64,000 nt of DNA, taken from positions 1-64,000 of the forward strand of contig WFMW01000070.1 of the NCBI GenBank assembly GCA_015488885.1, written 5' to 3'. Of the stretch, positions 54,874-64,000 are shown one piece after another (positions within the stretch are counted from its first letter, which is position 1; each line of letters opens with the position of its first letter). A program made the translations under genes and the position numbers. A model generated the notes under the pieces. It worked only from the letters and a program-made list of their open reading frames with translations. It did not search any database and was not told the origin of the DNA. This DNA is from Gammaproteobacteria bacterium (lineage in GTDB: Bacteria > Pseudomonadota > Gammaproteobacteria > SZUA-229).

Positions 54874-57138
54874 ATGTTAAGTAAAGAGCTGGAGTTATCA
54901 TTAAACAAAGCGTTTAATGATGCACGAGAAAAACGACATGAATATATTACAGTAGAGCATTTACTGCTTGCATTGCTGGAAAATAACAGTGCCAATGTTG
55001 TTCTGCAGGCATGTGGTGCCGATATTGAATTACTGAGTCGTGAACTAAGCGAATATTTGCAGCATAATACACCGGTATTTGGTGATGTGGTGGGTGGTGA
55101 AGTTCAGCCCACACTGGGCTTTCAACGAGTGTTACAGCGTGCCGTTTTTCATGTGCAGTCATCGGGTAAAAAGGAAGTGGTGGGGGCAAATGTTCTGGTT
55201 GCCATGTTTGGTGAGCAGGAATCGCAGGCCGTGTATCTATTAAATCAGCAGAATATCAGCCGACTGGATATTGTTAATTACATCTCTCATGGCATTACCA
55301 AAGTGCCTGACAATGCCGAAAAGCTTGATGATGTTTCACCACAGGCGGGTGCCTCAGAAGCTGAATCACAACCTCTGGAAAATTTTACGACCAATTTAAA
55401 TCAGCGCGCCATGCGTGGTCTGGTTGACCCATTAATTGGCCGTGAAGCAGAAGTGGAGCGCACCGTACAGGTATTATGTCGACGCAGAAAAAACAATCCA
55501 TTACTGGTTGGCGAGGCTGGAGTAGGTAAAACGGCGCTGGCCGAAGGTCTGGCCAAACGTATTGTCGATAAAGAAGTGCCGGAAGTGTTACTGGAAAGTA
55601 CGATATTTTCGCTTGATCTTGGCTCGCTGGTTGCCGGCACAAAATACCGTGGTGATTTTGAGAAACGCCTGAAAGGCGTATTAAAACAGCTAAAACAACA
55701 TGTTGGCTCAATATTATTTATTGATGAAATACATACGATTATTGGTGCGGGATCAGCTTCTGGCGGGGTGATGGATGCGTCTAATTTAATTAAACCCATG
55801 CTGGCCAGTGGTGATCTTAAATGTATTGGTTCTACTACTTATAGTGAATTTAGAAGTGTGTTTGAAAAGGATCATGCCCTGTCTCGCCGTTTCCAGAAAA
55901 TTGATCTGGAAGAACCCAGTGTCGAAGAAACCGTAGAAATATTGAAGGGTCTAAAAACACGTTTTGAAGAACATCATGATGTGAAATACAGTAACAGGGC
56001 TTTACGTGCTGCGGCTGAATTGTCTGAACGATATATTATGGACAGGTTTCTGCCCGATAAAGCTATTGATGTGATTGATGAGGCGGGTGCCAGTCGGCAA
56101 TTACAATCCAGTGAAGCACGCAAGAACAACAAAAAAGCCATCAGTGTGCATGATATTGAAAATATTGTCGCAAAAATTGCCCGGATTCCTGAAAAAACCG
56201 TGAACACTTCGGATATGCAAACCCTGAAGAATCTGGAACGTGATTTAAATCTGGTTGTCTTCGGTCAGGGCGAAGCCATCAGTACGCTGGTTACCTCCAT
56301 TCGTATGTCGCGTTCCGGGCTGGCGGAACCGGAAAAACCTATTGGTTCTTTTCTGTTTGCCGGGCCTACCGGTGTGGGTAAAACAGAAGTCTGTCGTCAG
56401 CTTGCCAGAGCGCTTGGTGTTGAACTGATACGTTTTGATATGTCTGAATATATGGAACGTCATACCGTCTCACGCTTGATTGGTGCACCGCCGGGTTATG
56501 TCGGTTTTGATGATGGCGGTTTGTTAACCGAAGCGGTAAATAAACATCCGCATTGTGTATTATTGCTTGATGAAATTGAAAAGGCGCATCCTGAAGTCTT
56601 TAATATTTTATTGCAGGTAATGGATCATGGCACATTGACAGACAGTAATGGGCGTAAAACTGATTTCCGTAATGTTATTTTAGTGATGACCAGTAATGCC
56701 GGGGCGCAGCTAATGTCGCGCCGTTCAATGGGCTTTACCGAACAACAGAATGAACTTGATGGTATGGAGGAAATCAAAAAAATCTTCACACCGGAATTTC
56801 GTAACCGTCTTGACTCTGTTGTGCATTTTGACTCACTGGATGCCAATACACTGGCTAATGTGGTAGATAAATTTCTGGTGGCACTGGAAATACAGCTCAA
56901 TGAAAAGAAAGTCACTTTAAGTGTTGATAAGGCTGCCCGAGCCTGGTTGGCAGAAAAAGGCTATGACCCTAAAATGGGCGCCAGACCTATGGCACGGGTA
57001 ATTCAGGAACAGCTTAAAAAACCCCTGGCCAATGAACTTCTATTCGGTGAACTGAAAAAAGGCGGGCATGTTGAGGTGAAAGTTACCTCTGCACACGAAC
57101 TGGACATTTCGGTTGAATCTGAATCGGTTAAAGTATAA
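54874..57138 (+). CDS. clpA: ATP-dependent Clp protease ATP-binding subunit ClpA
   Basis: A 754-residue HSP100 unfoldase: N-domain ([34 protein letters not shown]), first AAA with GEAGVGKTA and [16 protein letters not shown], second AAA with GPTGVGKTE and [15 protein letters not shown], and the ClpP-binding loop region near IGL-type sequences. It unfolds proteins and feeds them to ClpP. Partner adaptor ClpS is encoded just upstream. Length matches E. coli (758). Confidence 0.95.
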   Translation: MLSKELELSLNKAFNDAREKRHEYITVEHLLLALLENNSANVVLQACGADIELLSRELSEYLQHNTPVFGDVVGGEVQPTLGFQRVLQRAVFHVQSSGKKEVVGANVLVAMFGEQESQAVYLLNQQNISRLDIVNYISHGITKVPDNAEKLDDVSPQAGASEAESQPLENFTTNLNQRAMRGLVDPLIGREAEVERTVQVLCRRRKNNPLLVGEAGVGKTALAEGLAKRIVDKEVPEVLLESTIFSLDLGSLVAGTKYRGDFEKRLKGVLKQLKQHVGSILFIDEIHTIIGAGSASGGVMDASNLIKPMLASGDLKCIGSTTYSEFRSVFEKDHALSRRFQKIDLEEPSVEETVEILKGLKTRFEEHHDVKYSNRALRAAAELSERYIMDRFLPDKAIDVIDEAGASRQLQSSEARKNNKKAISVHDIENIVAKIARIPEKTVNTSDMQTLKNLERDLNLVVFGQGEAISTLVTSIRMSRSGLAEPEKPIGSFLFAGPTGVGKTEVCRQLARALGVELIRFDMSEYMERHTVSRLIGAPPGYVGFDDGGLLTEAVNKHPHCVLLLDEIEKAHPEVFNILLQVMDHGTLTDSNGRKTDFRNVILVMTSNAGAQLMSRRSMGFTEQQNELDGMEEIKKIFTPEFRNRLDSVVHFDSLDANTLANVVDKFLVALEIQLNEKKVTLSVDKAARAWLAEKGYDPKMGARPMARVIQEQLKKPLANELLFGELKKGGHVEVKVTSAHELDISVESESVKV

Positions 57139-57176
57139 AACAGACTGACTCAACCATCAGGAACCTGTCAGGAATG

Positions 57177-57320
57177 ATTGTAACGGCCCAGGCTCCTGGA
57201 TTGGCGCCGACATTAGTCAGAATCAAGGCAAAAATGGATATTTACACTTGTAAATCCTGTTTTTTAGCTTTGAATTTAATCAGCAGAACCAGTAGATTTC
57301 AGCAATTAGCTGAGTAATTA
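57177..57320. repeat. Diverged copy of the 153-bp MITE-like repeat
   Basis: Common blocks with 41824-41947 in the same order: ATTGTAAC-GC-CAG, ATCAAGGC-AAAAATG, the dyad TTTACA-nn-TGTAAA (57241-57254) and TTAGCTGAGT near the right end. The terminal repeats are not perfect here. Like the first copy it sits between two convergent genes (clpA and infA). Confidence 0.6.
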
Positions 57321-57329
57321 CCAATGATT

Positions 57330-57548
57330 TTATTTTGCGCGGTAAACGATGCGGCCTTTTTCCAGGTCGTACGGGGTTAATTCAACCGTTACCTTGTCAC
57401 CGGTCATAATGCGGATATAATGTTTTCTCATTTTACCGGATATGTGAGCGATTACTGTGTGACCGTTTTCCAGTTCAACGCGAAACATGGTATTTGGCAG
57501 GGTTTCTGTTACCGTGCCTTCCATTTGTATTGCTTCTTCTTTAGCCAT
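57330..57548 (-). CDS. infA: Translation initiation factor IF-1
   Basis: A 72-residue OB-fold protein ([29 protein letters not shown], then [38 protein letters not shown]), full length and almost canonical. It binds the ribosomal A site in initiation. Location next to clpA is standard in gammaproteobacteria. Convergent to clpA over about 190 bp that contains the diverged MITE-like repeat. Confidence 0.97.
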   Translation of the reverse strand: MAKEEAIQMEGTVTETLPNTMFRVELENGHTVIAHISGKMRKHYIRIMTGDKVTVELTPYDLEKGRIVYRAK

Positions 57549-57707
57549 AATAAATTAGTCGTGTATAGAAATCAGTAGGGAATCCCAGTCGGGAATCTTT
57601 TATAAAGTTGGCGCAATTATCGTCGTTTTTACGCCGAGCGCAAGTGTTTTTTATCGTTTTGCTGTAATTTTGGCAGAAAAACAGGCTTATTCACGGGTTC
57701 TGCTGTT

Positions 57708-58535
57708 TTATTTAACCGAGGCGGTGCTTTTTATTGGTAACATCAGTATTGGATCGATCAGATTCTGATTGGCAATGACCGCAAAATGCAGATGCGGACC
57801 TGTGGCACGTCCGGTATGTCCGACTTTGCCAATAATTTCGCCCTGTTTGACAACATCGCCCGGTTTAACATTAATTTTGCTGAGGTGTGCATACAGGCTG
57901 ATAATGCCCTCGCCATGATCAATAAAAATCATATTACCGCTAAAAAAGAAATTGCCGGCATCAATCACTCTGCCGCTGGCTGTTGCTCTAACCGCAGTAC
58001 CTTCCTTTGCTGCAATATCCAGACCGTTATGCGGGCGGCGTTCCTGGCCGTTAAAAAAACGCCTTAAACCAAAAATGCTGCTGATTGGACCATGTACGGG
58101 CCAGATAAAATTTACCGTAGGTAAGTTATCGCTATAAAGGTGTTTGGCATATTTTTTACGTTTGGCTTCGGCGATAATTCGTATCATATCGGCTTTATCC
58201 GGGTTGACCTTATGTTTATTTTTAATAATAAGGTGCTGTTCGGGGTAATGTTTGGTTTTAATATGAACTTTACTGTTAAAAGTAATACCGTTATGCTGAT
58301 GCACAGAAAATTCGTAGTCGCCGGGTCTGGTTCTGAGCCCAATACCGGCCATTGCTATCCAGCTCTTTTTATAGGCAAACACCGCCACGCGTTTTCCCCT
58401 GAAATACACCTTTGTGTCAGGTTTGTATTGCGGCAGCTGTAATAAAGCAATACCACCGGGTACCAAAGCCTGTTGCGGCAGGGCAAAGAGAACGGGGGAA
58501 AAGATGAGGCAGAAAATAAATAATAAGCGTTGCAT
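57708..58535 (-). CDS. M23-family peptidoglycan endopeptidase (LytM-like)
   Basis: A 275-residue secreted protein: signal peptide (LLFIFCLIFSPVLFALPQQ), an N-terminal beta-domain (VYFRGKRVAVFAYKKSWIAMAGIG), and the M23 metallopeptidase domain (PHNGLDIAAKEGTAVRATASGRVIDAG, YAHLSKINVKPGDVVKQGEIIGKVGHTGRATGPHLHFAV). The zinc ligands HxxxD and HxH are intact, so it should be an active endopeptidase that cuts peptide crosslinks. No LysM or SH3 domain is fused. It is divergent from the aminotransferase gene. Confidence 0.88.
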   Translation of the reverse strand: MQRLLFIFCLIFSPVLFALPQQALVPGGIALLQLPQYKPDTKVYFRGKRVAVFAYKKSWIAMAGIGLRTRPGDYEFSVHQHNGITFNSKVHIKTKHYPEQHLIIKNKHKVNPDKADMIRIIAEAKRKKYAKHLYSDNLPTVNFIWPVHGPISSIFGLRRFFNGQERRPHNGLDIAAKEGTAVRATASGRVIDAGNFFFSGNMIFIDHGEGIISLYAHLSKINVKPGDVVKQGEIIGKVGHTGRATGPHLHFAVIANQNLIDPILMLPIKSTASVK

Positions 58536-58631
58536 GTTTTTGAGTCTACATGTTATCGGATTTAATAGTGTAGGATTTCAAGCTGCTATTGTAGTGTACT
58601 TTGTCCCCAAATATTAATTAGTTTTCTAAAA

Positions 58632-59855
58632 ATGAGCAAATTCAGAGTATCCAGTTCAAATTTAAAAGAGCAAGATTCGTCTTCCTGCAGGCTGTCAGAT
58701 CGTGCAGCCAGGTTGAACCCGTTTCATGTTATGTCCATACTGGCGCGAGCCAGGCAGTTACAGGCTGAGGGACGGTCGGTAGTACATCTGGAAGTGGGAG
58801 AGCCAGATTTTATTACCCCGGCACCGATCATTGAAGCTGGTATTGCCGCCCTTTCAGCAGGTAAAACCCATTATACGCCAGCAACTGGTCTGCCTGAATT
58901 ACGTCAGGCAATTGCAGGTTATTATCAGCGTAAATTTGGACTTTCTATTGATAGTCACCGAATTATTATAACGCCTGGTGCATCCGGTGCATTGCAACTG
59001 GCTTTACTGGTACTGCTTGATGCGGGTGACAGTGTTTTGCTGACGGATCCAGGTTATCCCTGTAATCGGAATATTACCCAGATACTGGCCGCAAAAGAAA
59101 TTGCCGTGCCGGTAAGCGCCGACACTGGCTATCAGTTAACAGCGCAGCATATTGAACAATACTGGCAAGCCTCCACGCGGGCGGCCATGGTGGCCAGCCC
59201 CTCAAATCCGACGGGTACGATTATAAAACCCGTGCATTTACAGCGGTTACTGGATGCTGTCAGGCAAAAAAATGGCATGCTGATTATTGATGAAATTTAT
59301 CAGGGGCTGGTTTATGATGTCGCAGACTCGACGGCACTGGCATTAAGTGATGACTGTTTTGTTATTAATAGTTTTTCAAAATATTTTGCCATGACTGGCT
59401 GGCGCCTTGGCTGGATGGTGGTTCCAACAGCATATATAGGGGCGATTGAGCGGATCAGCCAGAATATTTTTCTGGCACCATCAACCATTGCGCAATATGC
59501 GGCCATCACCGCATTACAGCCTGAAACAGAAAATATTTTACAACAGCATCGAGATGAATTTAAAATCCGCCGGGATTATTTTCTGCCTGCCTTGGCCTCG
59601 CTAGGGTTTAAGCTGGCAGTAAAACCACAGGGGGCGTTTTATGTTTACGCAAAGTGTGACGCCTTCACTGATAACAGTTTTACCTGGACCCGGCAATTAC
59701 TTGAGGCGCAGGGTATTGCTGTTACCCCCGGGGTGGATTTTGGTGATTTTAATGCACACCATTATTGTCGATTTGCCTATACCCGGCCTGTTGATGTGCT
59801 GGTGCAGGCAATATCAGGTATGAAACGTTTTATTGAAATATCCGGGCTAAAATAA
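58632..59855 (+). CDS. PLP-dependent class I/II aminotransferase
   Basis: A 407-residue enzyme: HLEVGEPDFITPAPIIEA, HYTPATGLPELRQAIAGYY, the PLP site Asn-Pro-Thr-Gly of PSNPTGTI, the Lys of NSFSKYFAMTGWRLGW and the substrate Arg of YCRFAYTRP. It belongs to aspartate aminotransferase family I-gamma (ArAT-like). The 20-residue N-terminal stretch (SKFRVSSSNLKEQDSSS) precedes the normal start and may be an over-extension. No pathway partner is next to it except a DUF2797 gene 14 bp downstream, so substrate cannot be set. Confidence 0.85.
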   Translation: MSKFRVSSSNLKEQDSSSCRLSDRAARLNPFHVMSILARARQLQAEGRSVVHLEVGEPDFITPAPIIEAGIAALSAGKTHYTPATGLPELRQAIAGYYQRKFGLSIDSHRIIITPGASGALQLALLVLLDAGDSVLLTDPGYPCNRNITQILAAKEIAVPVSADTGYQLTAQHIEQYWQASTRAAMVASPSNPTGTIIKPVHLQRLLDAVRQKNGMLIIDEIYQGLVYDVADSTALALSDDCFVINSFSKYFAMTGWRLGWMVVPTAYIGAIERISQNIFLAPSTIAQYAAITALQPETENILQQHRDEFKIRRDYFLPALASLGFKLAVKPQGAFYVYAKCDAFTDNSFTWTRQLLEAQGIAVTPGVDFGDFNAHHYCRFAYTRPVDVLVQAISGMKRFIEISGLK

Positions 59856-59869
59856 CCGTTGGAGAATCA

Positions 59870-60688
59870 ATGCAAGGTAATATTAAAAAAATGCAAACTT
59901 CACTGGTTCAGCCGGTTGCCTACCATTTGCCAGTTGGTGATGATCTGCTGGCAATGGATGAACATATCGGTGAGACAGTTAGTCTGCATTATCAGGGTGA
60001 AATAAATTGTGTGGCCTGTGGACGTAAAACCGGTAAAAGTTTTGCCCAGGGGCATTGTTACCCCTGTTTTCGCCGTCTGGCTGCCTGTGATATGTGTATT
60101 ATGAAACCCGAAACCTGTCATTATGCGGCAGGTACCTGTCGTGAACCGGCATGGGGGGAACAACATTGTTTTCAGCCGCATTATGTGTACCTGGCGAATT
60201 CATCCGGTTTAAAAGTGGGGATTACCCGTGGCACCCAGATTCCTACGCGCTGGATGGATCAGGGTGCCACCCAGGCATTGCCCGTATTCCGAGTCGCTTC
60301 ACGTTATCAATCCGGGTTGCTTGAGGTTGTCTTGAAACAACACGTGTCAGATCGTACTGACTGGCGTAAAATGCTCAAAGCGATTGCAGAACCGCTTGAC
60401 CTGAAACAGATTGCTGATGATTTACTGGCGAAATGTAATGTCGAGATAAGTGCAATACAACAGCAGCACGGTGAAGGGGAAATTGTCCGGCTGGATGAGT
60501 CAGTGATAGATATTCAGTATCCGGTTAATACGTACCCACTAAAAATCAAATCATTAAACTTTGATAAGCAACCACAAATTGAAGGTAAGTTGCTGGGTAT
60601 TAAAGGCCAGTATTTAATCCTTGATACAGGTGTGTTGAATATTCGTAAGTTTTCGGGGTATAACATCAGTATCAAATTTTTTACTTAA
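59870..60688 (+). CDS. DUF2797 zinc-ribbon protein
   Basis: A 272-residue protein of the DUF2797 type. Cysteine clusters ([37 protein letters not shown]) can bind two zinc ions. After them comes [16 protein letters not shown] followed by [13 protein letters not shown], a pattern like the GIY-YIG nuclease core strand-helix. The function of the family is not known; proximity to the aminotransferase (14 bp) suggests cotranscription. The last 60 residues form a beta-domain ([50 protein letters not shown]). Confidence 0.75.
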   Translation: MQGNIKKMQTSLVQPVAYHLPVGDDLLAMDEHIGETVSLHYQGEINCVACGRKTGKSFAQGHCYPCFRRLAACDMCIMKPETCHYAAGTCREPAWGEQHCFQPHYVYLANSSGLKVGITRGTQIPTRWMDQGATQALPVFRVASRYQSGLLEVVLKQHVSDRTDWRKMLKAIAEPLDLKQIADDLLAKCNVEISAIQQQHGEGEIVRLDESVIDIQYPVNTYPLKIKSLNFDKQPQIEGKLLGIKGQYLILDTGVLNIRKFSGYNISIKFFT

Positions 60689-60717
60689 GGATATTCTGTC
60701 CATATATCCATACGGGC

Positions 60718-61554
60718 TTGAGCAACCATCCTTTTCATTCATTTGAGTATTACCTGACTAACGGAGTCATTATTATTAAAATTCGTGAAGATATTCAATG
60801 TGTGTTTGAACGTGATCCGGCAGCGCGTAATACGCTGGAGGTATTAACGGCCTATCCGGGGGTGCATGCCGTCATTATTCACCGCCTTAACCATTTTTTA
60901 TGGCAATCGGGTTTTAAATGGCTGGCTCGTATCTCCTCACATATGGTGCGCTGGTTTACTGGAATTGAAATTCATCCGGGGGCAACCATCGGGCGGCGTT
61001 TTTTTATTGATCACGGCATGGGGGTAGTCATTGGAGAAACGGCGGAAATTGGTGATGACTGTACGCTGTATCATGGGGTAACGCTGGGAGGTACCAGCTG
61101 GGAGAAAGGCAAACGTCATCCAACATTAAAAAATAATGTGGTGGTGGGGGCCGGTGCTAAAGTGCTGGGGCCGATTATACTCAGTGATGGTGTACGTGTC
61201 GGCTCTAATGCCGTGGTGACAAAATCGGTTGAAGCGGATATGACCGTGGTTGGCGTGCCCGGTCATGTTGTACACCGCGCGGATGATAATGCGGCCAAAC
61301 GTCAGGCAGTGGCCGCGAAGCTGGGCTTTGATGCTTACGGGGTAACCAGTGATGCACCCGATCCAGTGGCATCGGCCATTAATAAAATGCTTGATCATAT
61401 TCATCTTATGGATAAAAAAATGGAAACCATGTGTGGGGCGTTAAAGCAGTTTGGTGCTGAAATTGATGTTTCTCGTTTACCAGAACTGGATGCCTGTTCG
61501 TTTTCTTCAGGCAAAGATGATCTGGACGAGGAAAAAGAAAAAATTGATTCCTGA
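60718..61554 (+). CDS. cysE: Serine O-acetyltransferase
   Basis: A 278-residue protein with the CysE N-terminal helix bundle ([41 protein letters not shown]) and left-handed beta-helix of hexapeptide repeats ([45 protein letters not shown]), with the catalytic His-Asp of DHGMG and HGVTLGGTS. It makes O-acetylserine for cysteine. The annotated TTG start (60718) is uncertain: CGGAG (60762-60766) fits an ATT start at 60769-60774 where homologues begin, and the first 17-18 residues would then not be made. It precedes iscR by 234 bp, so cysteine and iron-sulfur genes are adjacent. Confidence 0.92.
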   Translation: MSNHPFHSFEYYLTNGVIIIKIREDIQCVFERDPAARNTLEVLTAYPGVHAVIIHRLNHFLWQSGFKWLARISSHMVRWFTGIEIHPGATIGRRFFIDHGMGVVIGETAEIGDDCTLYHGVTLGGTSWEKGKRHPTLKNNVVVGAGAKVLGPIILSDGVRVGSNAVVTKSVEADMTVVGVPGHVVHRADDNAAKRQAVAAKLGFDAYGVTSDAPDPVASAINKMLDHIHLMDKKMETMCGALKQFGAEIDVSRLPELDACSFSSGKDDLDEEKEKIDS

Positions 61555-61722
61555 AGCTTGTCTGCGCATAAATTACGGATAATATTGCTTGATTATTGAT
61601 TAAATGGAGGTGGGTTATATTATATAATAAACATTAACTATACGTCCTATAGTATTGATATATATTGTAAACAAATAGTTTAATTAATCTTTTCTTTTGT
61701 TTTTTACCGTACGACAGGGATA

Positions 61723-61756
61723 ATACTTGACTAATTTACTCGGGATTAAGTAAAAT
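61723..61756 (+). promoter_or_regulatory. iscR promoter with type 1 IscR binding site
   Basis: The 25-bp window 61723-61747 beginning ATACTTGACT matches the type 1 IscR consensus (ATASYYGACTRWWWYAGTCRRSTAT) at 22 positions by eye. A -35 TTGACT (61727-61732) and -10 TAAAAT (61751-61756) with an 18-bp spacer lie in the site, so binding of IscR with its cluster would block RNA polymerase. iscR starts at 61789. Confidence 0.85.
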
Positions 61757-61788
61757 GAGTTAAAATTTATCAGTACAGGTGAAAAATT

Positions 61789-62253
61789 ATGCGTTTAACC
61801 ACAAAAGGCCGCTATGCGGTAACCGCCGTTCTAGATCTGGCTCTGCATCAGGATGCTGGCCCGGTATCGCTGGCGGCAATTTCAGCACGCCAGGGTATTT
61901 CGCTTTCTTATCTTGAACAATTATTTGCCAAACTACGACGTAATGAAATTGTCAGCAGTACCCGCGGGCCGGGTGGTGGCTACACATTAAAAGGCAGCAC
62001 CGAGGATATCAGTGTGTCAGATATTATTATTGCTGTTGATGAAGTCTGTCAGGTTGTTGACTGTGATCAGGATAGTGATGGTTGTCAGGATGGTTATCAA
62101 TGCCTCACGCATGATTTATGGCAGGAATTAAGTAATGAAATTCGGGGATTTCTGGACGGTATCAGTCTGGCAGAGGTTATGTCAGCAGAATCTGTGCATG
62201 AGATTAGCGCCCGTCAGGAAAATTTAAATTCTAATGGTGTGAATCCAGGTTAA
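61789..62253 (+). CDS. iscR: Iron-sulfur cluster regulator IscR
   Basis: A 154-residue Rrf2-family regulator. HTH: MRLTTKGRYAVTAVLDLAL and ISLSYLEQLFAKLRRNEIVSSTRGPGGGY. The [2Fe-2S] ligands are C92, C99, C105 and the following His (CLTH), with C87 in front; spacing is slightly longer than in E. coli (C92, C98, C104, H107). It senses cluster supply and autorepresses through the site at 61723. The next gene, a cysteine desulfurase, starts 12 bp later, so the isc operon begins here. Confidence 0.94.
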   Translation: MRLTTKGRYAVTAVLDLALHQDAGPVSLAAISARQGISLSYLEQLFAKLRRNEIVSSTRGPGGGYTLKGSTEDISVSDIIIAVDEVCQVVDCDQDSDGCQDGYQCLTHDLWQELSNEIRGFLDGISLAEVMSAESVHEISARQENLNSNGVNPG

Positions 62254-62265
62254 ACGCAGAATACC

Positions 62266-63432
62266 ATGGCGATTTATCTAGACAACAACGCAACCACAGC
62301 ATTAAACCAGCAGGTGCTGGATGTTATGTTGCCTTTTATGAGGCGTGTTTGTGGTAATCCGTCCAGTCTGCATCGTTTCGGTCGCCTGCAGCGTGATGCG
62401 ATTGAGCAGGCGCGTGAACAGGTGGCTAAACTGGCCGGTGCACAGGCAGATCAGGTCATTTTTACCAGCGGTGGTACAGAATCCAATAATTTGATCTTGC
62501 GGGGGCTGTCGGCCTGTGCCGGACGGGTGCAGAAAAAAAAACCTGTTAAGCGTATTGCAGTGAGTACGATTGAACATATGTCAGTGCTTAAGCCTGCGCA
62601 AGCTCTGTTTGATAAGGTAGATTATATTGCAGTGGATGCACAGGGTTATGTCAATCAACAAAACCTGGAACAGGTTCTAGATACTGATACAGGGCTGGTA
62701 TCGGTCATGACAGCAAACAATGAAACAGGTGTTATTCAGTCTCTTGTGCCATTAATACATTGCTGTCGGCAAAGAGGTATCCTGTTTCATACCGATGCAA
62801 CACAGGCAGCAGGCAAGATTGCGCTGAATTTTATTGCGGATGGCATCCATGCGATGACTTTATCCGCCCATAAAATATATGGCCCTGCTGGCGTTGGTGC
62901 CTTAATCGTTGATCAGACAGTACCATTAAATGCGATACAGTTTGGTGGTTCACAGGAAAAAAGCCAGCGCGCAGGTACGGAAAACGTTGCCGCTATTGCT
63001 GGTTTTGGTAAAGCCGCTGAAATGGCGAGTGAAGGTTTGTTACAAAGGCAGACACATACCCGGCAGCTATGTATTTTACTGGAACAGGGGCTGAAAAAAA
63101 TACCGGCAGTGACCATTTTTGCTGAACAGGCAGATCGTTTACCCAATACTGTACAGTTTGCGGTGGCTGGTTTTGAGGGTGAAAGTTTACTCATGCAGCT
63201 GGATAGAAAAGCTATTGCAGTTTCATCCGGTTCGGCCTGTAGCAGTGGTAAAACACAGCCCAGTCATGTGCTGCAGGCTATGCATATCCCCGATGATATC
63301 GCATTAGCTGCCATACGCGTGAGTTTTGGTGAGAACAATACGGTTGCAGAGGTTGAAACATTGTTAAACGTTCTGCATGAAATTATTAATGCTAATCGGC
63401 GCTCGCCGGTCATGATGGCAGCGAGTCTTTGA
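62266..63432 (+). CDS. NifS-like cysteine desulfurase
   Basis: A 388-residue PLP enzyme: IYLDNNATTALNQQVLDVMLPFM, SGGTESNNLILRGL, ATQAAGKIALNF, the PLP lysine in LSAHKIYGPAGVGALI and the persulfide cysteine in SSGSACSSGKTQPSH. It releases sulfur from cysteine. It is more like NifS than IscS and is followed by a separate IscS gene, so this operon has two desulfurases in tandem. The tail after the active-site loop (VLHEIINANRRSPVMMAASL) is a family-typical end. Confidence 0.88.
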   Translation: MAIYLDNNATTALNQQVLDVMLPFMRRVCGNPSSLHRFGRLQRDAIEQAREQVAKLAGAQADQVIFTSGGTESNNLILRGLSACAGRVQKKKPVKRIAVSTIEHMSVLKPAQALFDKVDYIAVDAQGYVNQQNLEQVLDTDTGLVSVMTANNETGVIQSLVPLIHCCRQRGILFHTDATQAAGKIALNFIADGIHAMTLSAHKIYGPAGVGALIVDQTVPLNAIQFGGSQEKSQRAGTENVAAIAGFGKAAEMASEGLLQRQTHTRQLCILLEQGLKKIPAVTIFAEQADRLPNTVQFAVAGFEGESLLMQLDRKAIAVSSGSACSSGKTQPSHVLQAMHIPDDIALAAIRVSFGENNTVAEVETLLNVLHEIINANRRSPVMMAASL

Positions 63433-63451
63433 AACGGTTTATATAACCCAG

Positions 63452-63483
63452 TTTGTAAGATGAGTCTTTTGTAAGATGAGTCT
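63452..63483 (+). repeat. 16-bp tandem duplication between the two desulfurase genes
   Basis: TTTGTAAGATGAGTCT occurs twice (63452-63467 and 63468-63483), upstream of the IscS ribosome binding site. Confidence 0.85.
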
Positions 63484-63505
63484 ATAGAATTAAGAAGGTG
63501 AAAAA

Positions 63506-64000
63506 GTGAGCAAACAAATCAGTCAGGCAATAGATAATCAGGCCGCTAATAGTCAAATCAGTGATCGGCCCATTTATATGGATTATTCAGCCACCACACC
63601 CATTGATGAACGAGTTGTCACAGAAATGTTAAAATACATGGGGCCAGCCAGTACGTTCGGTAACCCTGCTTCACGCAGCCATAGTTATGGCTGGGAGGCC
63701 GAAGCAGCGGTTGAACAGGCACGTAAAAATATTGCTGATCTGGTTGGGGCTAATCCAAAAGAAATTATCTTTACTTCTGGCGCAACTGAATCGGATAACC
63801 TGGCAATTAAAGGCTCAGCGCATTTTAATCAAAAACGCGGTAAGCATATTATTACCAGTAAAACTGAGCATAAAGCGGTGCTGGATTCCTGTCGTCAGCT
63901 GGAACGCGAAGGTTTTGAAGTGACGTATCTTGATCCCATGGAAAACGGTTTGATTGATCTGGATGTATTTAGTAATGCCATTCGTGAAGACACTATTCTG
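63506..64000 (+). CDS. iscS: Cysteine desulfurase IscS (5' part, cut by window edge)
   Basis: The first 165 codons of the second desulfurase, starting GTG at 63506 after [78 protein letters not shown] and [20 protein letters not shown] are the IscS N-terminal half. The frame is open to the last base of the window; the PLP lysine and persulfide Cys lie beyond it. A 22-residue extension ([20 protein letters not shown]) precedes the conserved start. It should supply sulfur to IscU, which would be next downstream. Confidence 0.9.
   Translation, partial: MSKQISQAIDNQAANSQISDRPIYMDYSATTPIDERVVTEMLKYMGPASTFGNPASRSHSYGWEAEAAVEQARKNIADLVGANPKEIIFTSGATESDNLAIKGSAHFNQKRGKHIITSKTEHKAVLDSCRQLEREGFEVTYLDPMENGLIDLDVFSNAIREDTIL

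Overview
The window is a stretch of gammaproteobacterial chromosome, clearly AT-leaning. The evidence is the conserved gene neighbourhoods (smpB / ratA-rnfH / bamE / fur, clpS-clpA-infA, rpfE-recJ-pyrD, purB near fumC, iscR with two cysteine desulfurases) and the protein families themselves. Multihaem cytochrome, rhodanese and sulfur-metabolism genes would fit a sulfur-oxidising or anaerobic-respiring relative of the Thiotrichales/Methylococcales, but the species cannot be named from sequence alone.

Region 1 (1-10.3 kb) is accessory and visibly AT-rich at its start. Seven closely spaced genes encode a secreted TPR protein, a long Orn/Lys/Arg-type PLP decarboxylase, an ATP-grasp ligase, a C45-type Ntn-hydrolase, an outer-membrane barrel of YaiO type, a second secreted TPR protein and a MerR-family regulator. 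Together they look like an unnamed pathway that makes, conjugates and exports an amine-derived product. Directly after it lies a metal module: a MerR-type operator, a periplasmic HMA protein, an outer-membrane barrel and an NHL beta-propeller.

Region 2 (10.3-15.1 kb) is a decayed integron-type cassette cluster without an integrase. Three toxin-antitoxin-like cassettes (DUF4160/DUF2442, HigB/HigA-like, PIN/Phd-like) all read on the minus strand. They are separated by attC sites, two of which are interrupted or truncated exactly at the G/TTRRRY cut point by group II introns on the plus strand. Fragments of at least two other group II introns and of a DUF4143-type ATPase complete the region.

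Region 3 (15.1-30.8 kb) carries redox and metal functions: an ArsR-rhodanese regulator divergent from a fatty-acid-hydroxylase-like protein, a TVP38-rhodanese fusion, a pentahaem cytochrome and a flavin disulfide reductase. A hybrid sensor kinase follows, then an HME-RND efflux operon (small Cys/His-rich periplasmic protein, TolC-like, adaptor, RND pump, PII-like protein, CDF-like protein).

Region 4 (31-64 kb) is core genome: tRNA-Leu(CAG), rnr, rlmB, rpfE-like, recJ, pyrD, a GGDEF-EAL protein, purB, a class II fumarase, mltD, rnhA, dnaQ, smpB, an NSS transporter, ratA, rnfH, bamE, fur, relA, clpS, clpA, infA, an M23 peptidase, an aminotransferase, a DUF2797 protein, cysE, iscR and two cysteine desulfurases, the second cut by the window edge. 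This part also holds a 153-bp MITE-like element with perfect 13-bp terminal inverted repeats and an 8-bp target duplication at the end of purB. Short perfect tandem duplications (13-18 bp) recur in intergenic gaps across the window.
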